DNA of 64,000 bases from positions 18,288,871-18,352,870 of the forward strand of contig NC_040028.1 in the NCBI RefSeq assembly GCF_000972845.2, given 5' to 3'. This document shows, piece after piece, positions 38,308-50,545 of this stretch (its first letter is position 1; every line of letters starts with the position of its first letter). Position numbers and translations under genes: made by a program. This stretch comes from Larimichthys crocea (taxonomy: Eukaryota; Chordata; Actinopteri; Sciaenidae). Below the pieces are notes generated by a model that worked only from the letters and a program-made list of their open reading frames with translations, was not told the DNA's origin and made no database searches.

Positions 38308-40379
38308 CTAAAATGTGGGCAAAACCATGTCAATTAAAAACAAAAGGATTGTCACACAGATATTTGGCTCAGTGTTGAGTTTCCTATCACAAGGGGGCAG
38401 GAGAGCTAAACACTGTATCTGTTATCGAGCGTGCACGTCACAGCCTTCATTTGGTCATTACTCCAGTGTCAGGATGTTAAAATAACAAACTCACTGGTGA
38501 ACGTTTCACCCGCACGAACAATGACTTTCAGAAGCTGACAAATCAATCCAATTAGAAAGAAGAGGAATAAGTACAAGCACATGCTTATCTGCTGCAGACT
38601 CACGTTAAGTTAAGTTTGTTTTGCCACAGCTGACTCGAGGATAATTGGAAAGAGCTGAGCAGCAGACCAGACCTACAGTTGGTGTTTAGATTTTACGTTT
38701 GAATTTCATTATTACATAACGATATTAGACTTGGTCTGTGAGTGAGACCATTATATAATAACATACTGTGGGCATACAAAGCTGCTATTAAAGTGCAAAA
38801 TTATTGGAATGGTTAGTCTTTCATACCCCTCCTCTCTTAAGCCCAAGGAGAGCTTGGCTTATTAATCGCGGCTGAGTAACACTTGTCAACACTTTTTCTG
38901 CCACCACTATAATCAGGATGTCTTCCATTTTAGATCCACGCCCCTCATATTCTCACCAGCCGCACAAAATCATCCCACTGAGTGACTGCTGAGAGCCCTG
39001 CAAGCTGAGCGGAGCTACAGTTACAGCGCTGATGAAACTAGATGTTTATTTTGGCAGAAAGGCGCCCGTATGTAAGTCCACCTGACTGAAAGTGATGATG
39101 TACGTGATGAGCCGGTGGCTCCCGTGCTATGTTTGCTATTCTGCGGCCTTCAGATCCAGTGAAATGTGAATAACATAAAATGTACTGTAAAATGTGGATG
39201 ATGAAATCTAGTGTTGTTTTTTTTTGTTGAGGCTGTGTCATCATGAAACTATCCTACAGTATAAAAAAATGAAACAAGACTGCACTTTGGAAACAAAAAC
39301 GTACCATCAGGATACATGTGTACCATAATATTTAGAGATATGATTGAATTAAAGAAACGTTTCTACCACAAAATAACCGATTTTGGACTGTGAGCTCAGA
39401 GCACAGTGTTTGTACCACAACGTTTTTGGATCACCTGAAAGTCGTTGGAAGTTTTCGGGTTCGTGGTGTGGGTGGATGCTCACGTGAGCTGAGCCGATGT
39501 CGTGCCAGAACAGGAGCCGGAAAAGGCGGCAATGCAAGAGCTCGCTAATTAAGATGTTGTCTTCTTTATTTAATCTGCAGTGCATATGCAAACAGATATT
39601 TGACACCAAATTTTCAAGCTAAACCAAAGCATTGACCTAATCGATAGCTCAAAATTTGTTTAAAAGTTCACATCCACAGAAACAAGTCTGCTGCAGGTCG
39701 GAGGTTGTTGAGTCATTACTCTTATGAACATTGTAATGACATCATTTTGTACTGAACTACAGTTTGAGAGAACAACAGGTTGAATATACTACTGAACTGA
39801 AACAGTACTGTTGAGCTGTCTACCAGCATAAAGCATACTTACATTATCTATTGTGTCATAGTTGTTGTTGGTTCCAGGTTTTATTCTGCCTACCTGCTAG
39901 TCTGTTTTTGCTTTCCGTAAATAAACTGCCTCTTACCCTCACCTGCTCTGTCCGTGCATCCTGCTTTTGAGTCCTCACACAGTCACACTTCTGACAATAG
40001 CTTTTTCTCACAACAGACGTTTTGCCTGTCAACGCATTTCATTGTGTTGCTAATAAAAGATGAATCCTCTCTAATCATGTGTCCCAGTAAGCCACGACAG
40101 TGTGACAGTGTAACAATGAGCCGCCATGCACAGCAGACCTATTTCTCAGCAGGAGAAAGTGTAATTAATATTCTTAACAATGGCTCTGCTCCACTTAAGT
40201 GTACCGACGGACTTGTTTTGACTTGTCGAAGCCAGAAAAACACAGGTGCTTAATAACAGTAATGATTCTCTTAAGTGGAACTCAACTATCATTAATACAC
40301 CTGTGTGTTTCCTGTTATGACATGACTAATTGTCTGTTGTGCAACCAGTCAATAAACCAGCAGAGTGCAAATGAGTGGA

Positions 40380-40915
40380 GCTAACGTCGTATCCGTGACA
40401 GCACCCAGAGCTTTCTGAAGAGCTGTCGTAACGCTCAGAGAGTGGTGGCTCTGGCCGTGGTGGCTCTGGTCGTTGCCTTGTTGGTAGTCCTGCCTCTTCC
40501 ACCTCCTGGCTAATCCAAAAATGGGTAATGAAGTGGATTATCGGTGGACCTCAGGCGGGCTCAATGATGCCTGGTTACTTAAACAAGCCTTCTCTAACGG
40601 CACCCACCTGTCGGTTAAAGCAGCCATGCTGTTAATCCTGCATAACTTTAAGCCTTAATATAATGTGAACAGGTGAGTTGTATATAAATTCACCCTCAGT
40701 ACAGTTGTCATGAACGGGGAAATTAGCTACAGAGACCAAAACTGTTTTTTGTACCAGGCTGTAAACATGTTTATTTCTGCTGTGAAGTTGGACATTTGAA
40801 CATGGGGACTTATGGAGACTGACTCACTTCTGGAGCCAGCCTCAAGTGGACGTTAGAGGAACTGCAATTTTTTTGCAACTTTACAATGGTTTCACTTCAC
40901 AGTCACAGAGGTTTC
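40380..40915 (+). repeat. Long dispersed teleost repeat, copy 3
   Basis: The 3' part (40760-40915) matches 9175-9345 in the same orientation. The 5' part (AACAGGTGAGTTGTATATAA, then CAGTTGTCATGAACGGGGAA) continues the same family as I recall it. Parts near 40550-40690 also resemble 15840-15960 in block A. Non-coding; family name uncertain. Confidence 0.65.
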
Positions 40916-43900
40916 TATTTATCTATATATATCAGGACCGTGAAACCGAAGTAGGTAATGGGTTTCAGCCATCATACATTTTATTACTGATGCCTATGCT
41001 TTACACGCTTTATCACTTAGCAGTCAGTGCACATTCATAAAATGCTTAAAATCAGCAACCTCAAGTGCTCTAATGCCAAACCCATTTGCCTTTGTCTGAC
41101 ACAGGAAATGTAAGTTATCTCTGCCACCAAACCAGGCCTTTGCTGTGGGTTTGGCCAAATACCTAAAAGCCTATCAGCATTACAGAGCAGGGACGGTTGG
41201 CCCCCTCAGCTGCCACCACACCACCACAACCAGCCTCAATCTTCCACTAACACTCCCACCCCAGTTCTCTTGGATCTGTATTCTGGGATATGATGATGGG
41301 GGCTTGGTGCTATAGCTGCCAGAGTGCCACCATGACAGCTGCCATTGCTTTGACAGAATTAGTGAGATAAACACAGCCAGAGACAGAGGGGTCCAGTTGT
41401 TGTTCAGATAAGTGAGGTCAGATGATACTGCAGCACACTCTTAATGAACGAGAACAGGAAAGAAAACAGCCGGGTTTTTAAGAGAGAGACGAGAAGGAGA
41501 GCTGGATTTACCTTGAGTAACAAAACCTGAAACGTCTACATATGACACTGATCATTAAATCACCATACCTCACGGGTCTTCAGTAACACGATGATGCTAT
41601 TAACAGATTTAAAATTATTTTTCCACATTAAATATTAATGCTTCCTCTCTGCTCCACTTTCAAGGTTCTCCATTATAACTGCAGAACCTCTCCAAACTGT
41701 GTCAAACTGCTGCATGCCTTCAAATGTCGAAGATGATTAACGAGGAGTAAATTCTTTGTACTTCTATCCGTGATATCAGGTTGACTGTTTGCGCGATTGT
41801 GTATGTAAAAGCTAAAAGGAACAACGAGAGAAGACAAACTTCAGCATCTAAATAAAGTGTCTGGTGACTGCTGAGCTTGAAACATCCCACCAATCTCTGC
41901 AGGGATTTAGCGGTCTGGGAACACAACACCAGGCTAAATGACTGAAGATTTGCTGTGTCATATATATAGACCCACATCACTATTATGGCAACGAGCGAAG
42001 AGAGAGTGAAAACGAGTACAGGAGGCTTTTAATCATCATCATAAATTCAATGTCAGGGGACAAAGCAACCACACTGATCAGAGAATTGGCACAGGAGACC
42101 ACTGTGAAAAAAAAAAACAGTAATAAATTACGTAGGTATGTATGAATTTATGGAAGGATGAACGTATATGCAGGAGCCTCTTTAAGCAAATAGCCTACCT
42201 TTGGCTTGCAGCCCATTCATGATGTCGAGTCTAATTTTACTTCTGCAGTTATACAGTGAGGCCCTGTGGTGCAGTTTTAGGAGGAGAAATTAATTATAAA
42301 ACATAATTAATAATTCTGCATACCACTCTGACCATATGATTGTAATCCAGTCAGGAAATCATTTTATCAATTAGCTGAATAACAGGATTTTTTTGTTTTT
42401 TTTGTTGTTTTTTGGGCAGTTTTGCAAGAATCCATAAAAAAAAAGGTCACATGCTGCCATCATTTGAGTTTAATCGTGACGAATCATACCGCAAAAAAGA
42501 TTCCTCCATAAGTTCATTGAATAAAATCTTTGGAACAAGTTGAAGCAGCAATTGCGGCTGAGTGAGATTAAATTTTACTCCTATAATTTTTTCTCCTATA
42601 ATTTTCCTGAATAACCGTACACAAAATCCTCTGTTTAGTAGGAAGACCTGCCCTCAGCTCGATCTCAGGACATTCACAGGGCCAACACGGGGCCTATTTC
42701 TTCATATCTTATTGAATTAAAAGAATCAAAAGAATGTCTGGTTCGAGAGCAGACTTGAAACACTCGACAGAAATAAAGCGTGACCTTACTACAGCTGCGT
42801 GTTAAGTCTGGTAGTTTAGCAACACACAGAAGGTAAAGCCACAAAAAAAAGACTACTGTGTTTTAAAGGTGACTTCTCTTCAAACTCTTCTAATTCAGAC
42901 AGTGTACTTGGACAGGTATATTTGATACATTTTCATATATGTGTAATAAAGTTATCAGTCCATCAACCCATTGACTGCATTATTTGGGGTCGTCCCTCAG
43001 GAGACACCAATAACTAGGCACCAGGCTGAGGCTATAGCATTCTCCACTCTATTGACTTGATGTCTGATACTCCTTAGTTGGAAGACGGTTACGAGTCGAC
43101 CCCTCTCATAGGCGTTGGGTGGAGGAGGTGATGTCCCATCTCAAACTTGAACAACTTCAAGTTTGCCAGGCTGCTTCCCACTGTTCAACTACAAGAAAGC
43201 AAATAAGAGTATTTCCTAAAATCATTTTAAATCTCTTGTGGGTCTTCAACATCAAATCAAGGCTATGGTAGTCTTAAACAAATTCCTGCTGTACACTTGC
43301 TAAGCTGCAAGTGTACCCTGTTCCCACAGTGGGAGCCCAAAATGATTCTGTCCTTCTTCATCAGTCCTAATTGCCCGTTTGAGACCTTCATTATGACGCT
43401 GCGCGTTCTTCAAAGTCAGTTGCCGGGATCCATTTCAACCCGTTTGACAGCTTGCAGTGCAGTGAAGTTCTTCCAGAGGATCATATTGGATCTTGGATGA
43501 CCCAGAGAAATTCCAGTCCAATTGGTGTGCTGTGGCATTAATGATTAACAGCGCACCGGTGATGATGGGGTCTGCCTGGCTTGACCTTTCCACATGGCTG
43601 TATTTACAGCAGAAAGTAAGCACCGGGGCTTTAGCATCATGATAGCCTTGCAGTGCCCAGACAGCTGCATCTTTATCCCCTGGCCTTAGCAGCTGAGTTT
43701 GGAGGCCTCGATCCAGAGCGCATCCAGAGTGGGAGGTGGTGGGGGAGGCAAAGGCTGAGGGCTGTGCAATGTTTCAGTTGGGTATAAAACAGATTGGGCC
43801 TTGAGGTATTAATTAGACCACATGTCTGAAGTTAAGTGAGTGAAGTGAAATGATTGCCTGGGTTAAATACTTAAGTATTATTGTCATGTGTTTATTTACC

Positions 43901-44339
43901 TATATGAGAGGAACATGTTGAATATACGTGCTTCATATTTGTCAGATAAGGGGAATTCTTCTGGTATTTTACTAAAAGTACATTGGAGGCACAGATAAAA
44001 AGATGCCACATGCCTGTTAGGCAACGTAATCAAATCAAATCTTTTCCCAGCCTCGTTCTCAGAACCAGCAGTACATCGTCTTCTGTCTGATGGACTGTCA
44101 TCTGACTTCAATTTTGCCTACTAGTCCAAACAACGGAGCTTCCTGTTTGTCCCGGCTCCACGTTTAAAGTGGATTTCATGATAGCATTAGCTACCTATGT
44201 TTAAACAGAAAATGAAAAGTGAAAGCTGAATCATTTCAGATGACATTTAGAGGACCTTGTTTTGATATAAAAACAAAAATTACACAGTGTCGTTTATCTC
44301 TCTGTGCCGTAGCTAATTGAACAAAACGAATCTACAGCT
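40916..44339. other. Intergenic DNA upstream of fhl2
   Basis: No gene, RNA or confidently named repeat seen. Sequence around 43300-43800 is more complex and GC-balanced than its surroundings and carries TAAT-type motifs (for example ATTAATGATTAACAGC near 43535). It could be regulatory, but nothing in the sequence alone proves it. Confidence 0.4.
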
Positions 44340-45060
44340 GTGCCAGGGGCATAGCAATGCTTTGGGCTAACATCAACATACTACCACGCTCACAATGACA
44401 ACATTAACATGCTGAAGTTGATCCTGTTTTAATCTCTGTAAACAGACGTCAGCATTTGGATGTGGAATCTGTAGGCGAGGGACCAAGATTTTGATTTCCG
44501 TTTCCGTTGTACTGTCAGCCAATAATAATCGGAGCAGAACAGTCTGAGCGGAGAGCAAAAGAGGTGGCCTGAAATATAATCTTCATAGTTATCTCCTGAA
44601 ATTAGCATTGAGTCTTCTCGCACATATCGAGCTGCAGAGGAAGTCTTTGGCCTGGATTATCCATTTTCCAGATTTCTGCTGGCTACACAGGAAGCCCAAA
44701 TTTATTGGCCTTTGTCCCCAGAGGCTGAATCATCATCAGAAGAAAGCCAAAGGATTCCAAGATTGATCTATCTATCCGTTAACACACTATGGTGGGGATG
44801 TCATTAGTTTTACCTGAGGAGCTCACGCTCAATGAAAAGTTCAGGGATCACCAAAGAGAACATAAATCCAAACAGCAGTTGTTGAGGTATTTTCCCTCAT
44901 AACCACAAATATGAAGCAGTTGGGGGATCAGCAAAGTCAACAGAGATTCATCATCTGGGGAGTGTTCAAAATATCTGGACAAACTTACATAGCAATCCAT
45001 GTAATACTTGTTGAGATATTTCGGTCTTGCCCAGAATGATCGACTGACCGCGAGCTGAAA
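44340..45060. repeat. Dispersed teleost repeat related to 11680-12900
   Basis: Contains CTAACATCAACATACTACCA, AACATTAACATGCTGAAGTT, and two GGGATCACC/GGGGATCAGC-type blocks followed by GTTGAGATATTTCGGTCTTG. These are hallmarks of a widespread fish repeat also seen in block A. Boundaries approximate. Confidence 0.5.
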
Positions 45061-45758
45061 AAGATCTCTTTTTATACACGATACATCAACATGCATAGAC
45101 ACAGCCCAAACACAACACTTTGTGATGCCCAATCGCTTTATGGCGGTCCACAAATAGAACCCTTGAACCTAGTGACGCATTTTCTCATTCTCTTTCTGGT
45201 GAGCGTCCAGGGACGACCAGATCAGGAAAACCAGCTTCAGAGAAACAGAGAGGGAGGACTTAGAAGAGCATTGGCGGCTGATAGGAGGGAGGTGTAGCGG
45301 TGTGAACAAGAGAGTGTTGGGTTGCAGAAAATAGTGCCACAATTTTCTTAGAAACTATGCGGGTGTCTGTCAGTACCGGGCCTGGATACTGTACCCGATA
45401 GGTTGGGAGGTTTGGGATTAAATGGGTATTCTCCTGTGAGGAGGAATATATGGAGGTAGAGACAGATGAGACATATATAGGAACAAATCTCTGACCGGAT
45501 AACAATCTTTGACATTTGACCCTTTCCATCATGTATCAAAGGAAGATTGTGGTATTATGTAACAGTGTGCATGTGTGTGTGTGTGTAATATTATGATGAT
45601 GATAACCAGAGATATCGCACAAGTTAAGAAAACAGCAGTTGAAGTGGGATAGGGAGGGATGATGTGATACGGCTGTCGTGGGGAGAAACAAAAATATGAG
45701 GCGGATGCAGTAAAAAACCGAAGTGAGCGACTGAATCACTGAGTGAGCAACTGAGTGA

Positions 45759-45768
45759 CCTTAAAAGG
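45759..45768. promoter_or_regulatory. fhl2: Perfect CArG box (SRF site) upstream of fhl2
   Basis: The ten bases CCTTAAAAGG match CC(A/T)6GG exactly. The site lies about 270 bases before the putative fhl2 first-exon donor (46034). Fhl2 is an established SRF target in mammals, so a functional site is plausible. Use in this species is inferred. Confidence 0.6.
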
Positions 45769-45842
45769 CCACACGGCCTCTCCGGTGACTGAATGAGCGA
45801 AGTGAAAGGGGGCCTCGGGGTTATCTCTGTGAAGCGCCACCG

Positions 45843-45851
45843 TATTTATAG
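45843..45851 (+). promoter_or_regulatory. fhl2: TATA-like / MEF2-like motif of fhl2
   Basis: TATTTATAG, 84 bases 3' of the CArG box start. It could act as a TATA element placing the start near 45875, or as a partial MEF2 site (one mismatch to YTAWWWWTAR). Position fits a muscle-type promoter; function inferred. Confidence 0.4.
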
Positions 45852-45874
45852 ATCATCTGAAAAAAGACTCCCTG

Positions 45875-46033
45875 CCCCCTCGCTCGCTGCCCCCTCTGAG
45901 TTTCCCCTCCCCTGTTTTCAATTAGCCCCTGATGGGTGGAGTAATGCAATCAGGATTAACTACAGCTGACCCGTAGCCTCCTCTCTCAGTCTGCCCCAGA
46001 CTCCGCACAGGCACACACTCCTCAGATAGGAAG
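45875..46033 (+). other. fhl2: Putative non-coding first exon of fhl2
   Basis: The strong donor GGAAG|GTAAGAC at 46034 follows about 150 bases of CT-rich sequence downstream of the TATA-like motif. Joining it to the acceptor at 48207 would give a 5' UTR exon followed by the ATG exon, the usual FHL2 layout. The left end is a guess based on the TATA-like position. Confidence 0.4.
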
Positions 46034-48207
46034 GTAAGACCCGACTCTGTTCAGCTGCTCCACTATCCATCCATTCACTCGTCCATCTTTCCACCCATTT
46101 GTCCTTTCACCGGTCTCCATCCATGTCTTCCATTCTCTGGGACACAGCTGCTCACTGTGGCCCCTGGCATCCTCCTACCTGCCTCCCCACCTGCCTACCT
46201 CATGTTCTCTTTTCTTTTTCCTCCCACCCGCACAGTCCCTTCACTATTTAACCACCTCTTCTCTTACCCGACTTTTCCGAGACAGAGCGTGTCTCATCCT
46301 TCTTTTATTAAATTTTCTTTTTCTTTTTCTGTCCAAAAAGATGAGCTGATTTTCCAGCCTTTCTTCTTTCCCTTCCTTCTTATCGAGCTCACACTTCCCC
46401 TGTGTTGATAAAATATGCTCCTCACTTTCACGGTGATGACTTTTATTTTGGCAAACGGGTCTATTCGTTATTCTGCTTTTTCTCTCTTTTTTGTTGCGTT
46501 TCACGCACTTCACAGCATTTTGGTGTGATCAGAATCAGTAGGAAATCTTGTTGTCACACTTTTGGGTGAAAAATAATGCAGAAAAGAAAGTACCTGTTAA
46601 TAAAAAGATCTTTTTTTAGAACTGTGTAGTTAATGAATATAGTGTATAGTTCAGCATATATACATGCTTGTGTTTTACAGTTGGTGCAGGAGTCAGATTG
46701 AGCTACAAACTTTGATTTATAGTACATTTACTTCGAGTTTGGACTTCTGGATTTAATAGGAACATTCTCAATGTACAGCTTAATTCGATTCATTCCATTA
46801 TCCACTTACAAATCTATTAATAGAGGCTGTTGTTCGTACTTATTAAATTGGCAGAGAATTCCCCCAGACTTGTTGCTTCGGAAGAGAATGTACTTGTGGC
46901 GTTTTCTTTCTGGAATTATGAACGTTGCAGGGTTTCTTGAGCAGATGGGTACTAAAAAACAAAAATTTCCTGCAGAAACCGGAAAATAATGAACCAAATT
47001 GAGAGAGCTGACTGACTGGGTGAAGACGTAGTGGAACTTTCTGGGGATAGACCAGGCTGCAACGGTGGTCAAACAGCTTGCCAACTGGCCGTACATCAGT
47101 TTGGCATCAAGTGATTTACACGGAGAGACTCCCAGATGGGCTGCAGACAAAAGAGAGCCCAGAAGCTGTGGGGGGAAACAGCTGCATGACATGTCTGAAT
47201 AGCTGAAGGTTTTATTTGTGTCAGCTCAGATTATCCTTTTTTTATTTTTAGGAGTCAGATAAATCCTTATATAAGCTAGGTGAGTCATGGTGGGGAGCGG
47301 GAGACAATGAGGGAATGTGGGAGGGGTTGAGAGTGACTCAGAGCAGAAAGGACAGGCAGATTAAACGTCTCAACTTCAGCCTGATAAAAGATACGTGAAT
47401 GTCAGGAACGTCACAAATCACTCACAGGTCTCGTGTCAGACTGCTGAGGTGGGAATACAGGTATGAGCACAAATAGATAAAGGTCTGAGAAGGACAATAA
47501 AGCAGCAAGAGGAGATAAACAGAAACTTAAATAAAGCAGGAATGGTGGTAAGGGAGGAATGTTTGAGGGGGGTAAGTGACATATTTCCTAGCCTCCTTTC
47601 ATGGACAAAGATTTGAGGAATGAACGGACAAATGAGTATGTGTGTGTGTGGCAAACAAAAAAATCCTACACTATCCTCGGTCAGCAGAGAGTAGGAGTAT
47701 TTGAGCACAGGTGGGATAACCAGAGGTCTTAACAGGACGACCACAAACAGCTGCAGATTGTACTCAGCCATTATTACAAGTGCCATTCAAGCCCACTTAT
47801 ACACTGGCACACACACACTCACTCACGTACACGCGAGCATGATGACAAGGGGGGTACGGCGCTCTGGCGCTGACAGCTGGACGGCGAGGTGATGGATGGG
47901 TCAGTGTAGAGTGGCGGTGGCGGGCGTTGGTATGCAACAGGGCAAACGTTGACTGTTTACTGTCTCTAAGCAGGACTGATAGAGGTTATTTATATCCTCC
48001 TCTCTTGTCACCTTCTAGTCCTGACACACAGAACAAAACGAAGGGCCACTGAGAGATGAATGCAGCATGAAAAAAGGCTGTAATGTGAAGGATCTTGATA
48101 AAGTTTCCTGGAAAGCATAACTGAAAGAATAACTGAGGTAACTACTCAACTTCCAGCTGCTGTTTGCATTAAGTCACCTGTATTTTGTGTCTTTCCCTTT
48201 CTCTCAG
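46034..48207 (+). other. fhl2: Putative first intron of fhl2
   Basis: From the GTAAGAC donor to the acceptor CTTTCCCTTTCTCTCAG. No coding exon seen inside. Contains a cluster of motifs at 47268-47340 listed separately and a pyrimidine-rich stretch at 46080-46400. Confidence 0.45.
47268..47340 (+). promoter_or_regulatory. fhl2: Candidate intronic promoter/enhancer: TATA, two AP-1 sites, M-CAT
   Basis: Within 73 bases lie TATATAAG (47268-47275), TGAGTCA (47281-47287), GGAATG (47312-47317, TEAD-type) and TGACTCA (47334-47340). Two consensus AP-1 sites plus a TATA-like element suggest an alternative fhl2 promoter or enhancer. Such short motifs also arise by chance, so this is a hint only. Confidence 0.3.
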
Positions 48208-48217
48208 GTGAGTCAAA

Positions 48218-49813
48218 ATGACCGAGCGCTACGACTGCCACTACTGCAAGGAGTCCCTGTTTGGGAAGAAGTATGTTCTCAGAGAGGAGAATCCCTACTG
48301 TGTGAAATGTTACGAAAGCCTGTACTCCAACACCTGCGAGGAGTGCAAGAAGCCAATCGGCTGCAACACCAGGGTAAGAGCCGTCACATCCAAAACCCCA
48401 AACACGCTCGTTCTGTGGGTTTCTGTCCGAGCTCTAACCGTCCTCCGCCTTGCCGCTCTCGTAGGATCTGTCCTACAAGGACCGTCACTGGCACGAGGAC
48501 TGCTTCATGTGCTTCCAGTGCAAGCGCTCGCTGGTGGACAAGCCCTTCTCCACCAAGGATGAGCAGCTCCTCTGCACTGAGTGCTACTCCAATGAGTATT
48601 CCTCCAAGTGCCATGAGTGCAAGAAAACCATCATGCCAGGTAGGTAACACAAAAAACTGCTCGACAGTCGACATATATCAAGTGAGTGAACTACCTTTAA
48701 ACGATGTAGCCAATCTACATTTTTGACATAGTGAGTGAGCATGTAGGGCTATCTCTTCTTAAGGTATATTATATTTATCTTTATCTTTATTCTAGGTATT
48801 TTACAACAGCAGCCAAACAGATAACACACTATAAACAGAAACTGTGTCTTTAGGCCTCAAGCCAAATTCCACATGATGACATGATCTCTCTATTTCCAAG
48901 TATATTATTACATGTGCAGGCAGTTCTTAAAAAGTCATAAAAATATGCTTCACTGTCCTCTGAATTTATACTTATTTCTACGTTTAGCTCAAGTTTTTTT
49001 TTCTCCATAAATTGGACCAAATGTTCTAAAAGCCCCAAATAATATTCAAATGTTCGTTTGTTGACTCCAAAACACACATTCACACTATCCTCTTACTTAA
49101 TATTTCCCTTGAAGGCTCCAGGAAGATGGAGCACAAGGGGAACAGCTGGCACGAGACCTGCTTCACCTGCCAGAGATGCCAGCAGCCCATTGGCACAAAG
49201 AGCTTCATCCCTAAGGACAACCACAACTTCTGCGTGCCCTGCTATGAGAAGCAGTTTGCCATGCAGTGTGTGCACTGCAAGAAGGTACTGAACTGAAGTA
49301 ATACTCAATTATTCTCCATTTCCCCTTCAGACGCAACACAAAGGTGTGACAGTATGTATGTCACTCACTTGTGTATGTCCTGTTTTTCAGCCTATCACCA
49401 CTGGTGGGGTGACCTACCATGACCAGCCCTGGCACAAGGACTGCTTCCTGTGCACTAGCTGCAAGCAGCAGCTGTCTGGCCAGAGGTTCACCTCTAGAGA
49501 TGACTTCGCCTATTGTCTCAACTGCTTCTGCAACCTTTATGCCAAGAAGTGCGCCTCCTGCACCACCCCCATTAGCGGTAATCAGAATTGATCAATTTAT
49601 TGGTAAAAGAAATGTTCATAGAAATGTTTTTTTTAATGGATTTGGACTTTGTAACTTTCAGGCCTCGGAGGCAGCAAGTACATTTCCTTCGAGGAGCGCC
49701 AGTGGCACAATGACTGCTTCAACTGCAAGAAGTGCTCCGTGTCCCTGGTCGGTCGTGGCTTCTTGACCGAACGCGACGATATCCTGTGCCCAGAGTGCGG
49801 CAAGGACATCTAA
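48218..49813 (+). CDS. fhl2: Four and a half LIM domains protein 2
   Basis: LIM-only adaptor/cofactor of nucleus, focal adhesions and Z-discs. Five coding exons, all GT-AG: 48218-48373, 48465-48639, 49115-49284, 49391-49577, 49662-49813. Phases are 0,1,0,1 and the total is 840 bases, giving 279 aa, the exact length of human FHL2. The N-terminal half LIM (about residues 5-33, beginning MTERYDCHYC) precedes four full LIM domains (about 40-92, 101-153, 162-212, 221-275) with all zinc ligands I checked in place. The C-terminus is LTERDDILCPECGKDI. The start is set by the FHL2-type N-terminus, an A at -3 and the acceptor just upstream. Residues such as TKSFIPKD and GLGGSKYISFEERQWHND favour FHL2 over FHL1/3, and linkage to ashwin and gpr45 agrees. 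Whether it is fhl2a or fhl2b is not settled by the sequence alone. Introns are short (84-475 bases). A CArG box lies upstream. Confidence 0.97.
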
Positions 49814-50530
49814 ATGGAGTCTGAGAGCCGACTGATACCTGTGATAATGATATGATAGAGTAACGACAGAGATACAACAAATACTGTCAGAACACAGCAT
49901 CTTTACTACCTAGCATTACTATGAATGTACATTGTTTTATGCCATGAAGTACAAACTAACAGCGTTATTTGAATTTATTTAAGTGGAATGTTAAAAAGTC
50001 ATTACTAATACATAACTGTTGGCATGATTGTAAAGATATTTGCTTATGAAACAGCGACATGTTTGCAGATAGACACTGTACGAATAAGTCTACAATATTA
50101 ATGTAGACTATCCACTTTGAGGTGTGATAATAATAATTACCGCTTTGTGCATGGACTGGCTTGGTGCTGTAATGTAGTAGTGGTTTTGTGAACGAGTTCT
50201 GCCATTACAAATTAAATATATTAAAACTGTGTCTCTGATAACTGCTGATTGTATCTGTGCATGAAATCACATGAAAAATAAAAAAAAGGGGGTCAAAATG
50301 TTTCTATTGGCAACTTCTGAGCAAGAAAAACACAAATTTTATTCTGACGTTACCGCTGACTGAAGGGTCAAAGATCTTAAGAAGAATTTAGATTTCCTTC
50401 ATTATTTTTTTTATCATAATATTAAGAGTAAGAGTAAATTAAGTATATATGTGAAAATCCTGGTATATCAAACATGGGTCACAAAGCTGCTGAATTTCCG
50501 ACTGTAATAAAATCAAAACATTCAGGATTC
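49814..50530 (+). other. fhl2: 3' UTR of fhl2 with poly(A) signals
   Basis: Non-coding sequence after the TAA stop. AATAAA signals occur at 50277-50282 and 50506-50511. The more distal one lies only about 35 bases from a poly(A) signal of the convergent ashwin gene. The exact end is unknown. Confidence 0.6.
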
Positions 50531-50545
50531 GTTGTATTGAGACAA

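Larger units (their letters stand above)
33773..39974 (-). repeat. Block B': inverted copy of block B
   Basis: Reverse complement of 18760-25060. The outer end is sharp: the right copy ends CTGCTTTTGAGTCC at 39974, matching GGACTCAAAAGCAG at 18760. The arm preserves better transposon ends and a longer transposase frame than its left partner. Confidence 0.9.

Noticed and set aside
10514..39974. Simple hairpin artefact from a long read with a missed adapter
   Set aside because: That would give A-B-B'-A' with a central fold-back point. The observed order is A-B-A'-B' with unrelated sequence between copies, so this exact explanation does not fit, although other assembly errors remain possible.
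1..45700. nck2 exons expected left of fhl2 from human synteny
   Set aside because: I looked for SH3 and SH2 signatures in the frames and saw none; the gene is probably further left or has moved.
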